A stretch of 64,000 bases of DNA. It comes from Comamonadaceae bacterium (GTDB lineage Bacteria > Pseudomonadota > Gammaproteobacteria > Burkholderiales > Burkholderiaceae_C). Positions 28,606 through 38,479 of the stretch are shown here, piece by piece. The notes under the pieces were generated by a model. It did not search any database. It saw nothing but the letters and a program-made list of their open reading frames with translations, and was not told the origin of the DNA. Both the position numbers and the translations under genes were made by a program. Position 1 is the first letter of the stretch. Each line of letters opens with the position of its first letter. The stretch covers positions 62,001 through 126,000 of the forward strand of contig CANJQN010000005.1 of assembly GCA_947476465.1 (NCBI GenBank), given 5' to 3'.

Positions 28606-28867
28606 AGATCATAGATATGCGCGAAAGCTCAAGACAGGATCCATCCATTCCGGCCGGGACCGCTGTAGAGTTGTGGCTGAGTGTTAAGAACAGCACAATC
28701 CCCGACGCAAAGACCGAGTATCGCAGGGGCTCTCGTCGGATTTTGACAACGGCCCGCGCCTGCCCTGACTGAAAACTCCTTTGTGATCAAGGGTGTTGCA
28801 GCTAGGATTCGAGCGACTTCTTAACCTTTGTTACGGACGGTAACGTTCCGTCAGCTGGAGACTCTCC
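28606..28867. other. Divergent intergenic region between mrcA and pilM
   Basis: 262 bases without a gene that must hold both promoters. A TTGACA at 28743-28748 is the best -35-like match for the pil operon, but no convincing -10 follows at the standard distance. Overlapping inverted repeats (GTTAC...GTAAC and ACGGA...TCCGT) lie just before the pilM ribosome site. Confidence 0.4.
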
Positions 28868-29947
28868 TTGATTTCGCTGGGCTCAATGTTTAGCCAGAAA
28901 GACGCGCCGATGATGGGCATGGACATCAGCTCGTCCAGCGTCAAGCTTGTGGAGCTGAACCGAACGGCCGACGGACAGCTCGTGCTCGAGCGCTGTGCCA
29001 TCGAGATGCTCGAGCGCGGCTGGATCACCGATGGCCACATCGACAAGTTCGACGAGGTCGCCGAAGCCATGCGCCGCCTCGTCAAGAAGAGCGGCACCAA
29101 GACGAAAAACGTCGCCATCGCGTTGCCAGCCTCCGCGGTCATCACCAAGAAGGTCATCCTGCCGGGCGGCCTGTCCGAGCTGGAGCTCGAGGTGCAGGTC
29201 GAGGCCGAGGCCAACCAGTACATCCCGTTCTCGCTGGACGAGGTCAGTCTCGATTTCTGCGTCATCGGCCCGAGCAACTCCTCCGCCGGCGACGTCGAGG
29301 TGCTGATCGCCGCCTCGCGCAAGGAGAAGGTGCAAGACCGCCAGGGCCTCGCCGAGGCTGCCGGCCTCAAGGCGATGGTGCTCGACATCGAGTCCTATGC
29401 CTCGCGCATGGCTGCCGGCCGCCTGATCCAGGCCTTGCCGCAGGGCGGTGTCGACACCATGGTCGCGCTGTTCGAGGTGGGCGCCTTCACCACCAGCATG
29501 CAGGTGATCCGCAACGACGAGGTGCTCTACGACCGGGACCAGGCTTTCGGCGGCGCCCAACTGTCGCAGCAGATCGCCCGCCAGTACGGTTTCAGCCCCG
29601 ACGAGGCCGAGCTCAAGAAGCGCAGCGGCGACCTGCCTGAAGATTACGAGGCCGCCGTGCTCCTGCCCTTCGTGGACAGCATGGCCCAGGAAATCGCGCG
29701 GGCGCTGCAGTTCTTCTTCACCAGCACACCGCACAACCGGGTCGATCACGTCATGATCTCCGGCGGCTCCGGCGCACTGCCCGGCCTGATCGAGGCCATC
29801 ACGGCCCAGACGTCCTTCCCCACCAGCCTGGCCGACCCCTTTGCCGGCATGCAGATCGCCTCCACGGTGCGCGAAAAGCGGCTCAAGCGTGAGGCCTCGT
29901 CGTACCTCACGGCGTGCGGGCTGGCCATGCGGAGGTTCGCGCAGTGA
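28868..29947 (+). CDS. pilM: Type IV pilus assembly ATPase-like protein PilM
   Basis: Actin-like cytoplasmic component of the pilus alignment subcomplex that binds the N-terminus of PilN. The 359 residues start at a TTG (28868) seven bases after GGAG. An ATG at 28886 is the alternative but has a poor ribosome site. Visible motifs are the nucleotide-binding GMDISSSSVKLVEL, GGVDTMVALFEVGAF, and DHVMISGGSGALPGLIEA. The stop overlaps the pilN GTG start. Confidence 0.94.
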   Translation: MISLGSMFSQKDAPMMGMDISSSSVKLVELNRTADGQLVLERCAIEMLERGWITDGHIDKFDEVAEAMRRLVKKSGTKTKNVAIALPASAVITKKVILPGGLSELELEVQVEAEANQYIPFSLDEVSLDFCVIGPSNSSAGDVEVLIAASRKEKVQDRQGLAEAAGLKAMVLDIESYASRMAAGRLIQALPQGGVDTMVALFEVGAFTTSMQVIRNDEVLYDRDQAFGGAQLSQQIARQYGFSPDEAELKKRSGDLPEDYEAAVLLPFVDSMAQEIARALQFFFTSTPHNRVDHVMISGGSGALPGLIEAITAQTSFPTSLADPFAGMQIASTVREKRLKREASSYLTACGLAMRRFAQ

Positions 29948-30552
29948 TTCTGATCAACCTATTGCCCCACCGCGAAGCCGCACGCAAGCGGCGGCGCGAG
30001 GTGTTCTACATTTCGGTCGCCGTGTCGGCGATCGCCGGAGCCCTGATTGCCGGCGGGGTGTATCTCGGCTATGCCACCCGCATCGCGACGCAGCAGCAGC
30101 GCAACACAACCCTTCAGGTCGCGATCAAAAAGCTTGAAGCCGAGATCAAGGACATCGCAACGCTGCAGCAGGAAATCGCCGGCCTGAAGGCGCGCCAGCA
30201 GGCCGTCGAGGATCTGCAGGCCGACCGCAACATGCCGGTGCACCTGCTCAACGAACTCGCGCGGCAGGTGCCCGACGGCATCTTCCTGACCAGCGTGCGC
30301 CAGGACGGCCAGCGCGTGACACTCGGCGGCGTGGCCCAGTCCAACGAGCGCGTGTCCGAGTTCCTGCGCAACCTCAGCCACAACAGCCCGTGGTTGACCC
30401 AGCCCGAGCTGATCGAGATCGTCGCCAGTTCGATGGACGTGTCGCCGCGTGATCGGCGCCGTGTCGCCAACTTCAACATCCGCGTGCGGATCCTGCGTGC
30501 CAGCGAGGCTCAGAAGCCCGCAGCGCCCGCGTCCACGCCTGCGAAGAGCTGA
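29944..30552 (+). CDS. pilN: Type IV pilus assembly protein PilN
   Basis: Bitopic inner-membrane protein, 202 residues, starting at GTG 29944 (overlap GTGA with pilM). The conserved N-terminal INLLPHRE binds PilM. One membrane helix (ISVAVSAIAGALIAGGVYLG) is followed by a coiled-coil region and a periplasmic ferredoxin-like domain. A partner of PilO. Confidence 0.94.
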   Translation: MILINLLPHREAARKRRREVFYISVAVSAIAGALIAGGVYLGYATRIATQQQRNTTLQVAIKKLEAEIKDIATLQQEIAGLKARQQAVEDLQADRNMPVHLLNELARQVPDGIFLTSVRQDGQRVTLGGVAQSNERVSEFLRNLSHNSPWLTQPELIEIVASSMDVSPRDRRRVANFNIRVRILRASEAQKPAAPASTPAKS

Positions 30553-30557
30553 TCGCC

Positions 30558-31226
30558 ATGGCCACCCGTTCAAAGAAAAGCATCGACCTGCGGGCCACCT
30601 ACGCCCACTACGCGAACCAGTTCAAGGGTCTGAACACCAGCGACCCGGCCTCCTGGCCGCTGGTGCCGCGCGTCACCATGTTCCTCGGCGTCGTCGTGAT
30701 GATCGTGGCCGCACTGTGGTTACTGGTGATCAATTCGTCCGTTGACGTGTTGCGGGCCGAGCAGGACAAGGAAGTCCAGCTCAAGACCGACTACACGCGC
30801 AAGCTCGGGCAGGCGATCAACCTGGAAACCCTGCGCCGCCAGCGCGAGCAGGTTCTGCAGTACGTCACCCAGCTGGAAAAGCAGCTGCCCGGCAAGTCCG
30901 AGATGGACGCGCTACTGTCCGACATCAACCAGGCCGGCCTTGGGCGCGGTCTCACCTTCGAGCTGTTCCGCCCCGGGCAGGTCAGCGTCAAGGAGTACTA
31001 CGCCGAGCTGCCCATTGCCCTGCGCGTGACGGGCCGCTACCACGATGTCGGCTCTTTTACCGCCGACATCGCCAACCTCTCGCGCATCGTCACGCTCAAC
31101 AACCTGGTCATCATTCCCGCGCCCAATGGCGTGCTGGCCATGGACGCCACGGCCAAGACCTTCCGCTACCTCGATCCGGAAGAAGTCAACGCCCAGCGCA
31201 AGACCCAGGGAGGGCCCCGCAAATGA
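30558..31226 (+). CDS. pilO: Type IV pilus assembly protein PilO
   Basis: 222-residue bitopic protein pairing with PilN. It has a membrane helix (TMFLGVVVMIVAALWLLVIN), a coiled coil rich in Gln/Glu (LRRQREQVLQYVTQLEKQ) and a periplasmic domain with GLTFELFRPGQVSVKEYYAE. The stop overlaps the pilP start by four bases. Confidence 0.94.
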   Translation: MATRSKKSIDLRATYAHYANQFKGLNTSDPASWPLVPRVTMFLGVVVMIVAALWLLVINSSVDVLRAEQDKEVQLKTDYTRKLGQAINLETLRRQREQVLQYVTQLEKQLPGKSEMDALLSDINQAGLGRGLTFELFRPGQVSVKEYYAELPIALRVTGRYHDVGSFTADIANLSRIVTLNNLVIIPAPNGVLAMDATAKTFRYLDPEEVNAQRKTQGGPRK

Positions 31227-31762
31227 TACGAATGGGTCTCCTGCTTATCGCGTCGTCCATGCTGCTGTCGGCTTGCGGCTTCGGCGCGAACGAAGAACTG
31301 CCCCAATGGATGGCGCGCCAGCGCTCCCAGGCCAAGGCCAAGATCGAAGCGATCTCCGAGCCCAAGCCCTACACGCCCAAGGCCTACAACGACGAAGGGT
31401 CCATCGACCCGTACAACCGCGAAAAGCTCACGCAGGCCCTGCGCCGCGATGCGGGCCAGGCGACGGTCAATGCCACGCTGCTGGCCCCCGAGCTGGCGCG
31501 CCGCAAGGAGCCACTGGAGGCCTATCCGCTGGACTCGATGACCATGGTCGGTAGCTTGAGCAAGCAAGGCAAGCCGGTGGCGCTGGTCCGCCTGGACAAT
31601 CTCATCTATCAGGTGCGGCAGGGCCAGCACCTGGGGCAAAACTATGGCCGAGTCGTAAAGGTCGGGGACTCCGAGCTTGTCCTGCGCGAAATCGTGCAGG
31701 AATCTTCGGGTGAATGGGTTGAGCGTGCTGCCACGTTGCAGCTGCAAGAGAGGGCGAAATGA
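31223..31762 (+). CDS. pilP: Type IV pilus lipoprotein PilP
   Basis: Inner-membrane lipoprotein linking PilNO to the secretin. The 179-residue precursor has the lipobox LLSACGFG near residue 18. It also shows the PilP-type beta domain YPLDSMTMVGSL and VRQGQHLGQNYGRVVKV. The stop overlaps the pilQ start (ATGA). Confidence 0.94.
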   Translation: MIRMGLLLIASSMLLSACGFGANEELPQWMARQRSQAKAKIEAISEPKPYTPKAYNDEGSIDPYNREKLTQALRRDAGQATVNATLLAPELARRKEPLEAYPLDSMTMVGSLSKQGKPVALVRLDNLIYQVRQGQHLGQNYGRVVKVGDSELVLREIVQESSGEWVERAATLQLQERAK

Positions 31763-33900
31763 CATCACGTATCCGGGCGGCCTGGCTGCCCTTCCTGGCA
31801 TTGGCTTGGGCCATGCTCGCTGCCACGGCGGCTCCCACTGCGCATGCTCAGGGCAGCCCCGCGCCCCTGGCCGTCGAGGCGGTCACCGGGACCCTGCAGG
31901 GCGGCATGGAGGTCATCCGCTTCGAGTTCAACCAACCCCTGACCGCAGCGCCCACGGGTTTCAGCATCCAGTCGCCGGCGCGCATCGCACTTGATGTGCA
32001 AGGCGCCGCCAACAACCTGGGCCGCAACAGCGTCGAGATCAACCAGGGCAACGTCCGCTCCGTCAACGTGGTGCAGGCCGGTGACCGTACCCGGCTGGTT
32101 CTCAACCTCAAGACCGCCGCCCCCTACAAGACCGAAATCTCCGGGCGCACGCTGCTCGTCCTGCTCGACCCGGTCGCCGCGCCCACGCCGGCCGCGCCCG
32201 CCGCCCCCGCCCAGTTCGCCGAGAGCCGCAACCGCGACTCGCAGCCGATTCGAGACCTCGATTTCCGCCGGGGCGCCGACAGCGCCGGGCGCGTCATCGT
32301 GGATCTGGCCAACAACCAGGTCGGTGTCGACATCCGCCAGCAGGGCAACAGCCTGGTCGTGGAGTTCCTGCGCTCGTCCCTGCCAGAGGGCCTGCGCCGC
32401 AAGCTCGACGTCACCGACTTCGGCACACCCGTGCAGACCGTCACAACCTCACAGGCCGGCGACCGTGTGCGCCTGGTCATCGAGCCGCGCGGCCAGTGGG
32501 AGCACAGCGCCTACCAGAGCGACAACCAGTTTGTCGTCGAAGTGCGCCCGCAGAAGGTCGACCCGAACCGCCTGACGCAGGGCCCCAACTACGCCGGCGA
32601 GAAGCTGTCCCTGAACTTCCAGAACATCGAAGTGCGCGCACTGCTGCAGGTGATTGCCGACTTCACCAACTTCAACGTCGTCACTTCCGACTCGGTCACA
32701 GGGTCAGTCACCCTGCGCCTGAAGGACGTGCCCTGGGACCAGGCGCTGGACATCATCTTGCAGGCCCGCGGCCTGGACAAGCGCCGCACCGGCAACGTGC
32801 TGTGGATCGCGCCCAAGGGAGAAATCGCTGCCACGGAAAAAGCCGAACTTGAAAGCAAGGCGGCGGTCGCCGGCCTCGAAGCCGTGCGCACCCAGGCCTT
32901 CCAGCTCAATTACACCCGTGCTGCCACCGTGGCCACGCAGCTGCAGACCGGCCCTGTCGCCAACCGGGTCCTGAGCACCCGTGGCAGCGCCTTGGCCGAA
33001 GTGCGCACCAACCAGCTGTTCGTCACCGACATTCCGTCCCGGCTGGAACAGGTCGCCGCCATGATCGCGCGCATGGACATCGCGGTACGCCAGGTCCTGA
33101 TCGAGGCCCGTATCGTCGAAGCCTCTGACACCTTCGGCAAGTCGCTGGGCGTGCGTCTGGGCGGTAGCGACCTGCGCGGTGTGCGCGGCGGCGATGGCGG
33201 CTTCTCCATCGGTGGCGCCAACCGTGTCGCCTTTGGCGGCAGCTACTCGGCTGTCAGCACGACCACTGGCGAGGGCGCTACGGCTCTGGACAACGTCAAC
33301 ACCAACTTCGTCAACCTGCCGGCGGTGGGCGTGGCCGGCTTCAACGCGCCGTCCATCGCGATCTCCTTGTTCAGCTCGGCGGCCAACCGCTTCCTGAACC
33401 TGGAGCTGTCCGCGCTGGAGGCCGATGGCAAGGGCAAGCTGGTCTCCAGCCCCCGCGTCGTCACGGCCGATCAGACCAAGGCGCTGATCGAGCAAGGTAC
33501 CGAGTTCCCCTATCAGCAGGCCACTGCCAGCGGCGCCACCGCCGTCCAGTTCCGCAAGGCGACGCTCAAGCTCGAGGTCACCCCGCAGATCACGCCCGAG
33601 GGCAACATCATCCTCGACCTCGACATCGCCAAGGACAGCCGTGGCGAGACCACCGCCGCGGGCATCGCCATCAACACCAAGCAGATCCGCACCCAGGTGC
33701 TGGTCGAGAACGGCGGCACGGTGGTCATCGGCGGCATCTTCGAGTTGACCGAAACCGAATCCGAGGCGCGGGTGCCGCTGCTGGGGGACCTGCCTGGCGT
33801 GGGCAACCTGTTCAAGAACCGCCAGCGCACCGCCAACAAGCAGGAAATGCTGGTGTTCATCACGCCGAAGATGATCACGGACCGCAACGCGGCGCGGTGA
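31759..33900 (+). CDS. pilQ: Type IV pilus secretin PilQ
   Basis: Outer-membrane secretin channel for the pilus fibre, 713 residues. A signal peptide (LPFLALAWAMLAATAAPTAHA) is followed by two AMIN domains (about 35-260, peptidoglycan binding). A secretin N0 domain (GEKLSLNFQNIEVRALLQVI) and N1 domain come next, then the secretin core ending in VVIGGIFELTETESEARVPL with LLGDLPGVGNLFKNR. This is the last gene of pilMNOPQ. Confidence 0.96.
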   Translation: MTSRIRAAWLPFLALAWAMLAATAAPTAHAQGSPAPLAVEAVTGTLQGGMEVIRFEFNQPLTAAPTGFSIQSPARIALDVQGAANNLGRNSVEINQGNVRSVNVVQAGDRTRLVLNLKTAAPYKTEISGRTLLVLLDPVAAPTPAAPAAPAQFAESRNRDSQPIRDLDFRRGADSAGRVIVDLANNQVGVDIRQQGNSLVVEFLRSSLPEGLRRKLDVTDFGTPVQTVTTSQAGDRVRLVIEPRGQWEHSAYQSDNQFVVEVRPQKVDPNRLTQGPNYAGEKLSLNFQNIEVRALLQVIADFTNFNVVTSDSVTGSVTLRLKDVPWDQALDIILQARGLDKRRTGNVLWIAPKGEIAATEKAELESKAAVAGLEAVRTQAFQLNYTRAATVATQLQTGPVANRVLSTRGSALAEVRTNQLFVTDIPSRLEQVAAMIARMDIAVRQVLIEARIVEASDTFGKSLGVRLGGSDLRGVRGGDGGFSIGGANRVAFGGSYSAVSTTTGEGATALDNVNTNFVNLPAVGVAGFNAPSIAISLFSSAANRFLNLELSALEADGKGKLVSSPRVVTADQTKALIEQGTEFPYQQATASGATAVQFRKATLKLEVTPQITPEGNIILDLDIAKDSRGETTAAGIAINTKQIRTQVLVENGGTVVIGGIFELTETESEARVPLLGDLPGVGNLFKNRQRTANKQEMLVFITPKMITDRNAAR

Positions 33901-34032
33901 AGCTGGGGGGCGACGACCGTCGATCTTCGCTCGATGGCGGTGGCGGCGCTGTCCATCCAACGTGGTGCAGCACGGTCTTACTCGGCTCCATTGGTTGCGT
34001 ACCAGCCACGACCTCGGCGGTAGACTCCAACG

Positions 34033-34635
34033 GTGCACTCGCCACCTCTTTCATCACGCTCGCAAGTAGCCGAGCGGCACGCCCCTAAAGTAGTCGCCCT
34101 AATCGGCCTCCCCGGATCCGGCAAGACCACCCTCGGCCGGATCCTGGCGCGCCGGCTGGGCTTGCCCTTTGTCGACTCCGACCAGCGGATCGAGCAGCAC
34201 CTGGGCTGCTCCATCCGCTCGTACTTCGAGGCGCAGGGCGAGGCCGCGTTTCGCGAGATTGAGGCGAAAGTCCTGCACGAGATCACCGGTGAGGCGCCCT
34301 GCGTGCTTTCCACCGGCGGCGGCATGGTGCTGCGCCCCGAGAACCGTGCGCGCCTGCGTGCCACCTGCCAGGTGATCTACCTGCAAGCCACCCCCGACGA
34401 CTTGTTCCTGCGCTTGCGTGGCGACCTGAAACGCCCGCTGCTGCAGGTGGCCGACCCGCTGGCCAAGCTGCGGGCCCTGCACGACGAGCGTGCACCGCTC
34501 TACCGCGAAGCCGCGCACATCACCGTCGACACGGGTCGCCGCAAGGCGCATTCGGTGGTGAATATGCTCGCCGCGCAGCTGGAGCTGGAAGGCCTGTCGA
34601 CCTCTACGCCCCCCGCGCCACCCTCACCCTCGTGA
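34033..34635 (+). CDS. aroK: Shikimate kinase
   Basis: Phosphorylates shikimate in the chorismate pathway. From the GTG at 34033 the product is 200 residues with a roughly 15-residue N-terminal extension. Motifs are the P-loop GLPGSGKTTLGR, the shikimate-binding DSDQRIEQ, STGGGMVLRPENR, and the adenine-binding LRGDLKRPLLQ. The aroK-aroB order after pilQ is the widely conserved arrangement. Confidence 0.94.
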   Translation: MHSPPLSSRSQVAERHAPKVVALIGLPGSGKTTLGRILARRLGLPFVDSDQRIEQHLGCSIRSYFEAQGEAAFREIEAKVLHEITGEAPCVLSTGGGMVLRPENRARLRATCQVIYLQATPDDLFLRLRGDLKRPLLQVADPLAKLRALHDERAPLYREAAHITVDTGRRKAHSVVNMLAAQLELEGLSTSTPPAPPSPS

Positions 34636-34670
34636 AACGGCCGATGGTGGGCAGCGCTTAAACTCGCCCG

Positions 34671-35765
34671 ATGACCGTTCACGCCCCGGCCGAGCAGGTT
34701 CGCATCGAACTTGGCGAGCGCAGCTATCCCATTCTCATCGGCGCCGGCCTGCTCGAGCAGATGGCCGGCATGGCCCTGCCCAAGGCCCATGCGGCCTTGG
34801 TCGTCACCAACACCACCGTGGGCCCGCTTTACGTACAGCCGCTGGCCGCAGCGCTGGCCGGGCACTACCAGCAGATCGACACCGTCACCCTGCCCGACGG
34901 CGAAGAACACAAGACCTGGCCCACGCTGCAGCGCATTTTCGACGCGCTGCTCGAGCGCGCCAGCGACCGCAAGACGGTGCTGTATGCGCTGGGCGGCGGC
35001 GTGGTCGGCGACATGACCGGCTTTGCCGCCGCCTGCTACATGCGCGGCGTGCCTTTTGTACAGGTGCCCACCACGCTGCTGGCGCAGGTGGATTCGTCGG
35101 TGGGCGGCAAGACCGGCATCAACCACCCGCTTGGCAAGAACATGATCGGCGCCTTCTACCAGCCGCAGCTGGTGGTGTGCGACCTGGCCACGCTGGCCAC
35201 CCTGCCCGCGCGTGAGCTGTCGGCCGGGCTGGCCGAGGTGATCAAGTACGGCCCGATCTACGACATGGGTTTTTTCGACTGGATCGAAGCGAATGTCGAC
35301 GCGCTGCTGGCGCGCGACCCGCAGGCGCTGGCCCACGCGGTGCGCCGCAGTTGCGAGATCAAGGCCGACGTCGTCGGCCAGGACGAACGCGAAGCGGGCC
35401 TGCGCGCCATCCTCAACTTTGGGCACACCTTCGGCCACGCCATCGAAGCCGGCATGGGCTACGGCCAGTGGCTGCACGGCGAGGCGGTGGGTTGCGGCAT
35501 GGTCATGGCATTGGCGCTCTCGCGCGAGCTGGGTGGCATTGACGCCGCCTTCGTCGAGCGCGCCACCGCCCTGATCGCCCGCGCCGGCCTGCCCACGCAC
35601 GGCCCGAAGCTGGGCGCCCAGCGCTATCTGGAGCTGATGCGGCTGGACAAGAAGGCCGAAGCCGGCGAGATCCGCTTTGTCGTGATCGCCGCACCCGGCC
35701 GCGCGCAGGTGCGGCCCGCGCCCGATGCGCTGGTGGCTGCCGTCATCGACCGCTGCTGCGCCTGA
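34671..35765 (+). CDS. aroB: 3-dehydroquinate synthase
   Basis: NAD- and Zn-dependent second enzyme of the shikimate pathway, 364 residues. It shows [39 protein letters not shown] and [20 protein letters not shown]. The metal site includes the Glu in GLAEVIKYG and the His in [12 protein letters not shown] and [11 protein letters not shown]. It follows aroK by 35 bases. Confidence 0.96.
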   Translation: MTVHAPAEQVRIELGERSYPILIGAGLLEQMAGMALPKAHAALVVTNTTVGPLYVQPLAAALAGHYQQIDTVTLPDGEEHKTWPTLQRIFDALLERASDRKTVLYALGGGVVGDMTGFAAACYMRGVPFVQVPTTLLAQVDSSVGGKTGINHPLGKNMIGAFYQPQLVVCDLATLATLPARELSAGLAEVIKYGPIYDMGFFDWIEANVDALLARDPQALAHAVRRSCEIKADVVGQDEREAGLRAILNFGHTFGHAIEAGMGYGQWLHGEAVGCGMVMALALSRELGGIDAAFVERATALIARAGLPTHGPKLGAQRYLELMRLDKKAEAGEIRFVVIAAPGRAQVRPAPDALVAAVIDRCCA

Positions 35766-35788
35766 CACCAGCACCGGCCTCGCCCAAC

Positions 35789-36928
35789 ATGACCGCGGCC
35801 CTCGCGCCCTACGCCAGCGACCCGGCGGCCAGCCGCGGCCGCCGCCATGCCGAGCAGCCCACGCCCCACCGCAGCGAGTTTCAGCGAGACCGCGACCGCA
35901 TCGTGCATTGCACCGCCTTTCGGCGGCTGGTCTACAAGACGCAGGTTTTTTTGAACCACGAAGGCGACCTGTTTCGCACGCGCCTCACGCATTCGATCGA
36001 GGTGGCGCAGCTGGGCCGCTCGATCGCGCGCCCGCTGGGCTTGGCCGAAGACCTGGTCGAGGCGATTGCCCTGGCGCACGACCTGGGCCACACGCCTTTC
36101 GGCCACGCGGGCCAGGACGCGCTCAACGACTGCATGGCCCCGCACGGCGGCTTCGAGCACAACCTGCAAAGCCTGCGCGTGGTCGACCAGCTGGAAGAGC
36201 GTTACCCGCGTTTCGACGGCCTGAACCTCACCTTCGAAACGCGTGAGGGCATCCTCAAGCACTGCTCGCGCACCAATGCGCAAAAGTTGGAGCAGGACGA
36301 ACCCGGCGGGGTAGGGCAGCGCTTTCTCGATCGCACCCAGCCCAGCCTCGAGGCGCAGCTGTGCAACCTGGCCGACGAGATCGCCTACAACGCGCACGAC
36401 ATCGATGACGGCGTGCGCTCGGGCCTGATCACCCTCGAACAACTCGAACAGGTCCCGCTGTTCGACGGCTACCGGCGGCAGGCCCTGGCGGCCGATCCGC
36501 CACTGGCCGGGCGGCGCCTGTTGTACGAGTCGATCCGCCTGATGCTCAGCGCCCAGGTGCATGACGTGATCGACGCCACCACACAAGCCCTGCGCGCCTG
36601 CGGCGTCGACAGCGCTGATGCCGTGCGGCGCTCCGCCCCCCTGGTGTGCTTTGGCGAGCCCATGCGCGAGCGCTCCAGCGTGCTCAAGACCTTTCTGCTG
36701 CGCAACCTCTATCGCCACCCGCAGGTGATGCACATGACCGGCCAGGCCCGCACCGTCGTGCGCGAACTGTTCGAGGCTTATGCCGCCGACCCCCAGGAGC
36801 TGCCCGCCGCCTACGCCGCGCGCACCGACACCACCCGAGCCATCGCCGACTACATCGCCGGCATGACCGACCGCTTTGCCGCGCGTGAGCATGAGCGTCT
36901 GACGGGGCGGCGCTTGCTGCCTGCATGA
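35789..36928 (+). CDS. dgt: Deoxyguanosinetriphosphate triphosphohydrolase-like protein (HD domain)
   Basis: Hydrolyses dNTPs to nucleoside and triphosphate. The 379 residues carry the HD metal site, [17 protein letters not shown] with the first His, [15 protein letters not shown] with HD, and the later Asp in [19 protein letters not shown]. It belongs to the dGTPase type-2 subfamily by length and by the [16 protein letters not shown] block. It lies 24 bases after aroB and is likely the operon's last gene. Confidence 0.92.
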   Translation: MTAALAPYASDPAASRGRRHAEQPTPHRSEFQRDRDRIVHCTAFRRLVYKTQVFLNHEGDLFRTRLTHSIEVAQLGRSIARPLGLAEDLVEAIALAHDLGHTPFGHAGQDALNDCMAPHGGFEHNLQSLRVVDQLEERYPRFDGLNLTFETREGILKHCSRTNAQKLEQDEPGGVGQRFLDRTQPSLEAQLCNLADEIAYNAHDIDDGVRSGLITLEQLEQVPLFDGYRRQALAADPPLAGRRLLYESIRLMLSAQVHDVIDATTQALRACGVDSADAVRRSAPLVCFGEPMRERSSVLKTFLLRNLYRHPQVMHMTGQARTVVRELFEAYAADPQELPAAYAARTDTTRAIADYIAGMTDRFAAREHERLTGRRLLPA

Positions 36929-36951
36929 AGGCAGCGTCTAGTGCGCAATGT

Positions 36952-37060
36952 CGTCGTCCCCGCGCAGGCGGGGACCCAGTGCTTCCAGCTTTCTGCGCGA
37001 ACGCTCTGGATTCCCTGTCACCCCCGCGCAGGCGGGGGCTGCGCGGGAATGACGAGGTTC
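36952..37060. repeat. Pair of palindromic intergenic repeats (cgt-ccccgcgcaggcggg type)
   Basis: Two inverted repeats lie between dgt and the MFS gene: GTCCCCGC-gcag-GCGGGGAC at 36956-36975 and CCCCCGC-gcag-GCGGGGG at 37021-37038. The second is followed by an inverted gcgggaatgacg. Same family as the copies at 38425-38452, 38850-38878 and 38893-38922. Confidence 0.75.
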
Positions 37061-37103
37061 AAGTTCCGCTCAGCATCGAACCCCACACTGGCGTGGAGGC
37101 CTC

Positions 37104-38336
37104 ATGAGCCGTGTTGCCGCACGCCCTTTGGGCTTCGATCCCGCCCTGCTCGTCATCGCTGCCGGCGTCAGCGCCGCCATCCACGTGGGCAAGCTGCCAC
37201 CGGCCTTGCCGGCGCTGCAGGCCAGCCTGGGCATCGGCCTGGTGCAGGCCGGCTTCCTGATCTCGCTGGTGCAGCTGGCCGGCATGACGCTGGGCCTGAT
37301 CGCGGGCCTGGCGGCCGATGGCCTGGGCCTGCGCCGCAGCTTCGTGGCCGGGCTGCTTGTGTTGTGCGGGGCCAGCCTGGCGGCGGGCTTCGTCGAATCG
37401 GCGCCCCCGATGCTCGCGCTGCGCGCGCTGGAGGGCCTGGGTTTTCTGCTGGTGGCCACCACGGCGCCAGGCCTGCTCCGGCGGCTGGTGCCGCCCGATC
37501 GTTTGTCCCCGCGACTGGGCCTGTGGGGCAGCTACATGCCGCTGGGCACCGCCCTGGCCTTGCTGGCCGGGCCCACTTGGGTCGCCGCCTGGGGCTGGCC
37601 CAGCTGGTGGTGGCTGGCGTCGCTGCTGTCGGGTGTGTTCGCGTTGGCGGTGCTGGCCTGGGTGCCGGCCGACCTGGCGCACCCCGAACCGGGAGCGGGC
37701 CGGCGCTGGACCCCGCGCCTGCGGCACACGCTCGCAGCCCCCGGCCCGTGGTTGATCTCGGTGACCTTCGCCGCGTACTCGGCCCAGTGGCTGGCGGTGA
37801 TCGGCTTCCTGCCCACCGTCTATGCCCAGGCCGGTGTGTCCGGCCCGCGCGCCGGCGTTGCCACCGCCCTGGTGGCCGCGGTCAACATCGTCGGCAACAT
37901 CGCCTCGGGCCGCCTGCTGCAGCGCGGCGTCGCGCCGGGGCGCTTGCTGCAAGCGGGGTTCGTCGCGATGGCCCTGGGCGGCCTGCTGGCCTTCACGCCG
38001 CTGTTTCCCGCTGGCAGTGGGGCGGCGGTTGCCGTGCCCTATGCCGCCGTGCTGTGCTTTTCCATGGTGGGCGGCCTGATCCCCGGCACGCTGTTCTCGC
38101 TGGCCGTGCGGCTGGCACCGGGCGCCGACACTGTCTCCACCACCGTCGGCTGGATGCAGCAGTGGTCCGCCATCGGCCAGTTCGCCGGGCCGCCGCTGGT
38201 GGCCTGGGTCGCCAGCCAGGCGGGCGGCTGGGGCTACAGCGGCGGCGTCACCGCTGCCTTCGCGCTGGCCGGCCTGGTGCTGGCCGGCGCCATCGGCCGG
38301 CTGCCCGCGGCGGCCGGCCAGGCGCAGCGGGCATAG
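37104..38336 (+). CDS. Major facilitator superfamily transporter
   Basis: Inner-membrane secondary transporter, 410 residues, about 12 hydrophobic helices, start ATG 37104. The first helix pair includes LGIGLVQAGFLISLVQLAG and the loop LAADGLGLRRSFVAGLLV, a typical MFS motif A region. The second half has TALVAAVNIVGNIASGRLLQ and ends FALAGLVLAGAIGRLPAA. The style recalls CynX/NimT-like permeases, but the substrate is unknown. It is flanked on both sides by palindromic repeats. Confidence 0.85.
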   Translation: MSRVAARPLGFDPALLVIAAGVSAAIHVGKLPPALPALQASLGIGLVQAGFLISLVQLAGMTLGLIAGLAADGLGLRRSFVAGLLVLCGASLAAGFVESAPPMLALRALEGLGFLLVATTAPGLLRRLVPPDRLSPRLGLWGSYMPLGTALALLAGPTWVAAWGWPSWWWLASLLSGVFALAVLAWVPADLAHPEPGAGRRWTPRLRHTLAAPGPWLISVTFAAYSAQWLAVIGFLPTVYAQAGVSGPRAGVATALVAAVNIVGNIASGRLLQRGVAPGRLLQAGFVAMALGGLLAFTPLFPAGSGAAVAVPYAAVLCFSMVGGLIPGTLFSLAVRLAPGADTVSTTVGWMQQWSAIGQFAGPPLVAWVASQAGGWGYSGGVTAAFALAGLVLAGAIGRLPAAAGQAQRA

Positions 38337-38424
38337 AATCGGCGCCCCACATTCCCGCCGTATCGCAATGCAGTCATCCCTGCCACAGCAGTCATCCGGG
38401 CGAAGCCGGCGGCCCCGCGATCGG

Positions 38425-38452
38425 CGTCATCCCCGCGAAGGAGGGGATCCAG
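38425..38452 (+). repeat. Palindromic repeat (cgtcatccccgcgaagg type)
   Basis: ATCCCC at 38429-38434 pairs with GGGGAT at 38443-38448, and the unit ends in ccagg. One of several copies around this locus. Confidence 0.75.
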
Positions 38453-38479
38453 GAGCGAGATCAACCCGGCGCGACGTGC

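Noticed and set aside
36952..37060. CRISPR-like array
   Set aside because: Palindromes are few, unevenly spaced and without unique spacers of constant length. They are REP-like repeats.
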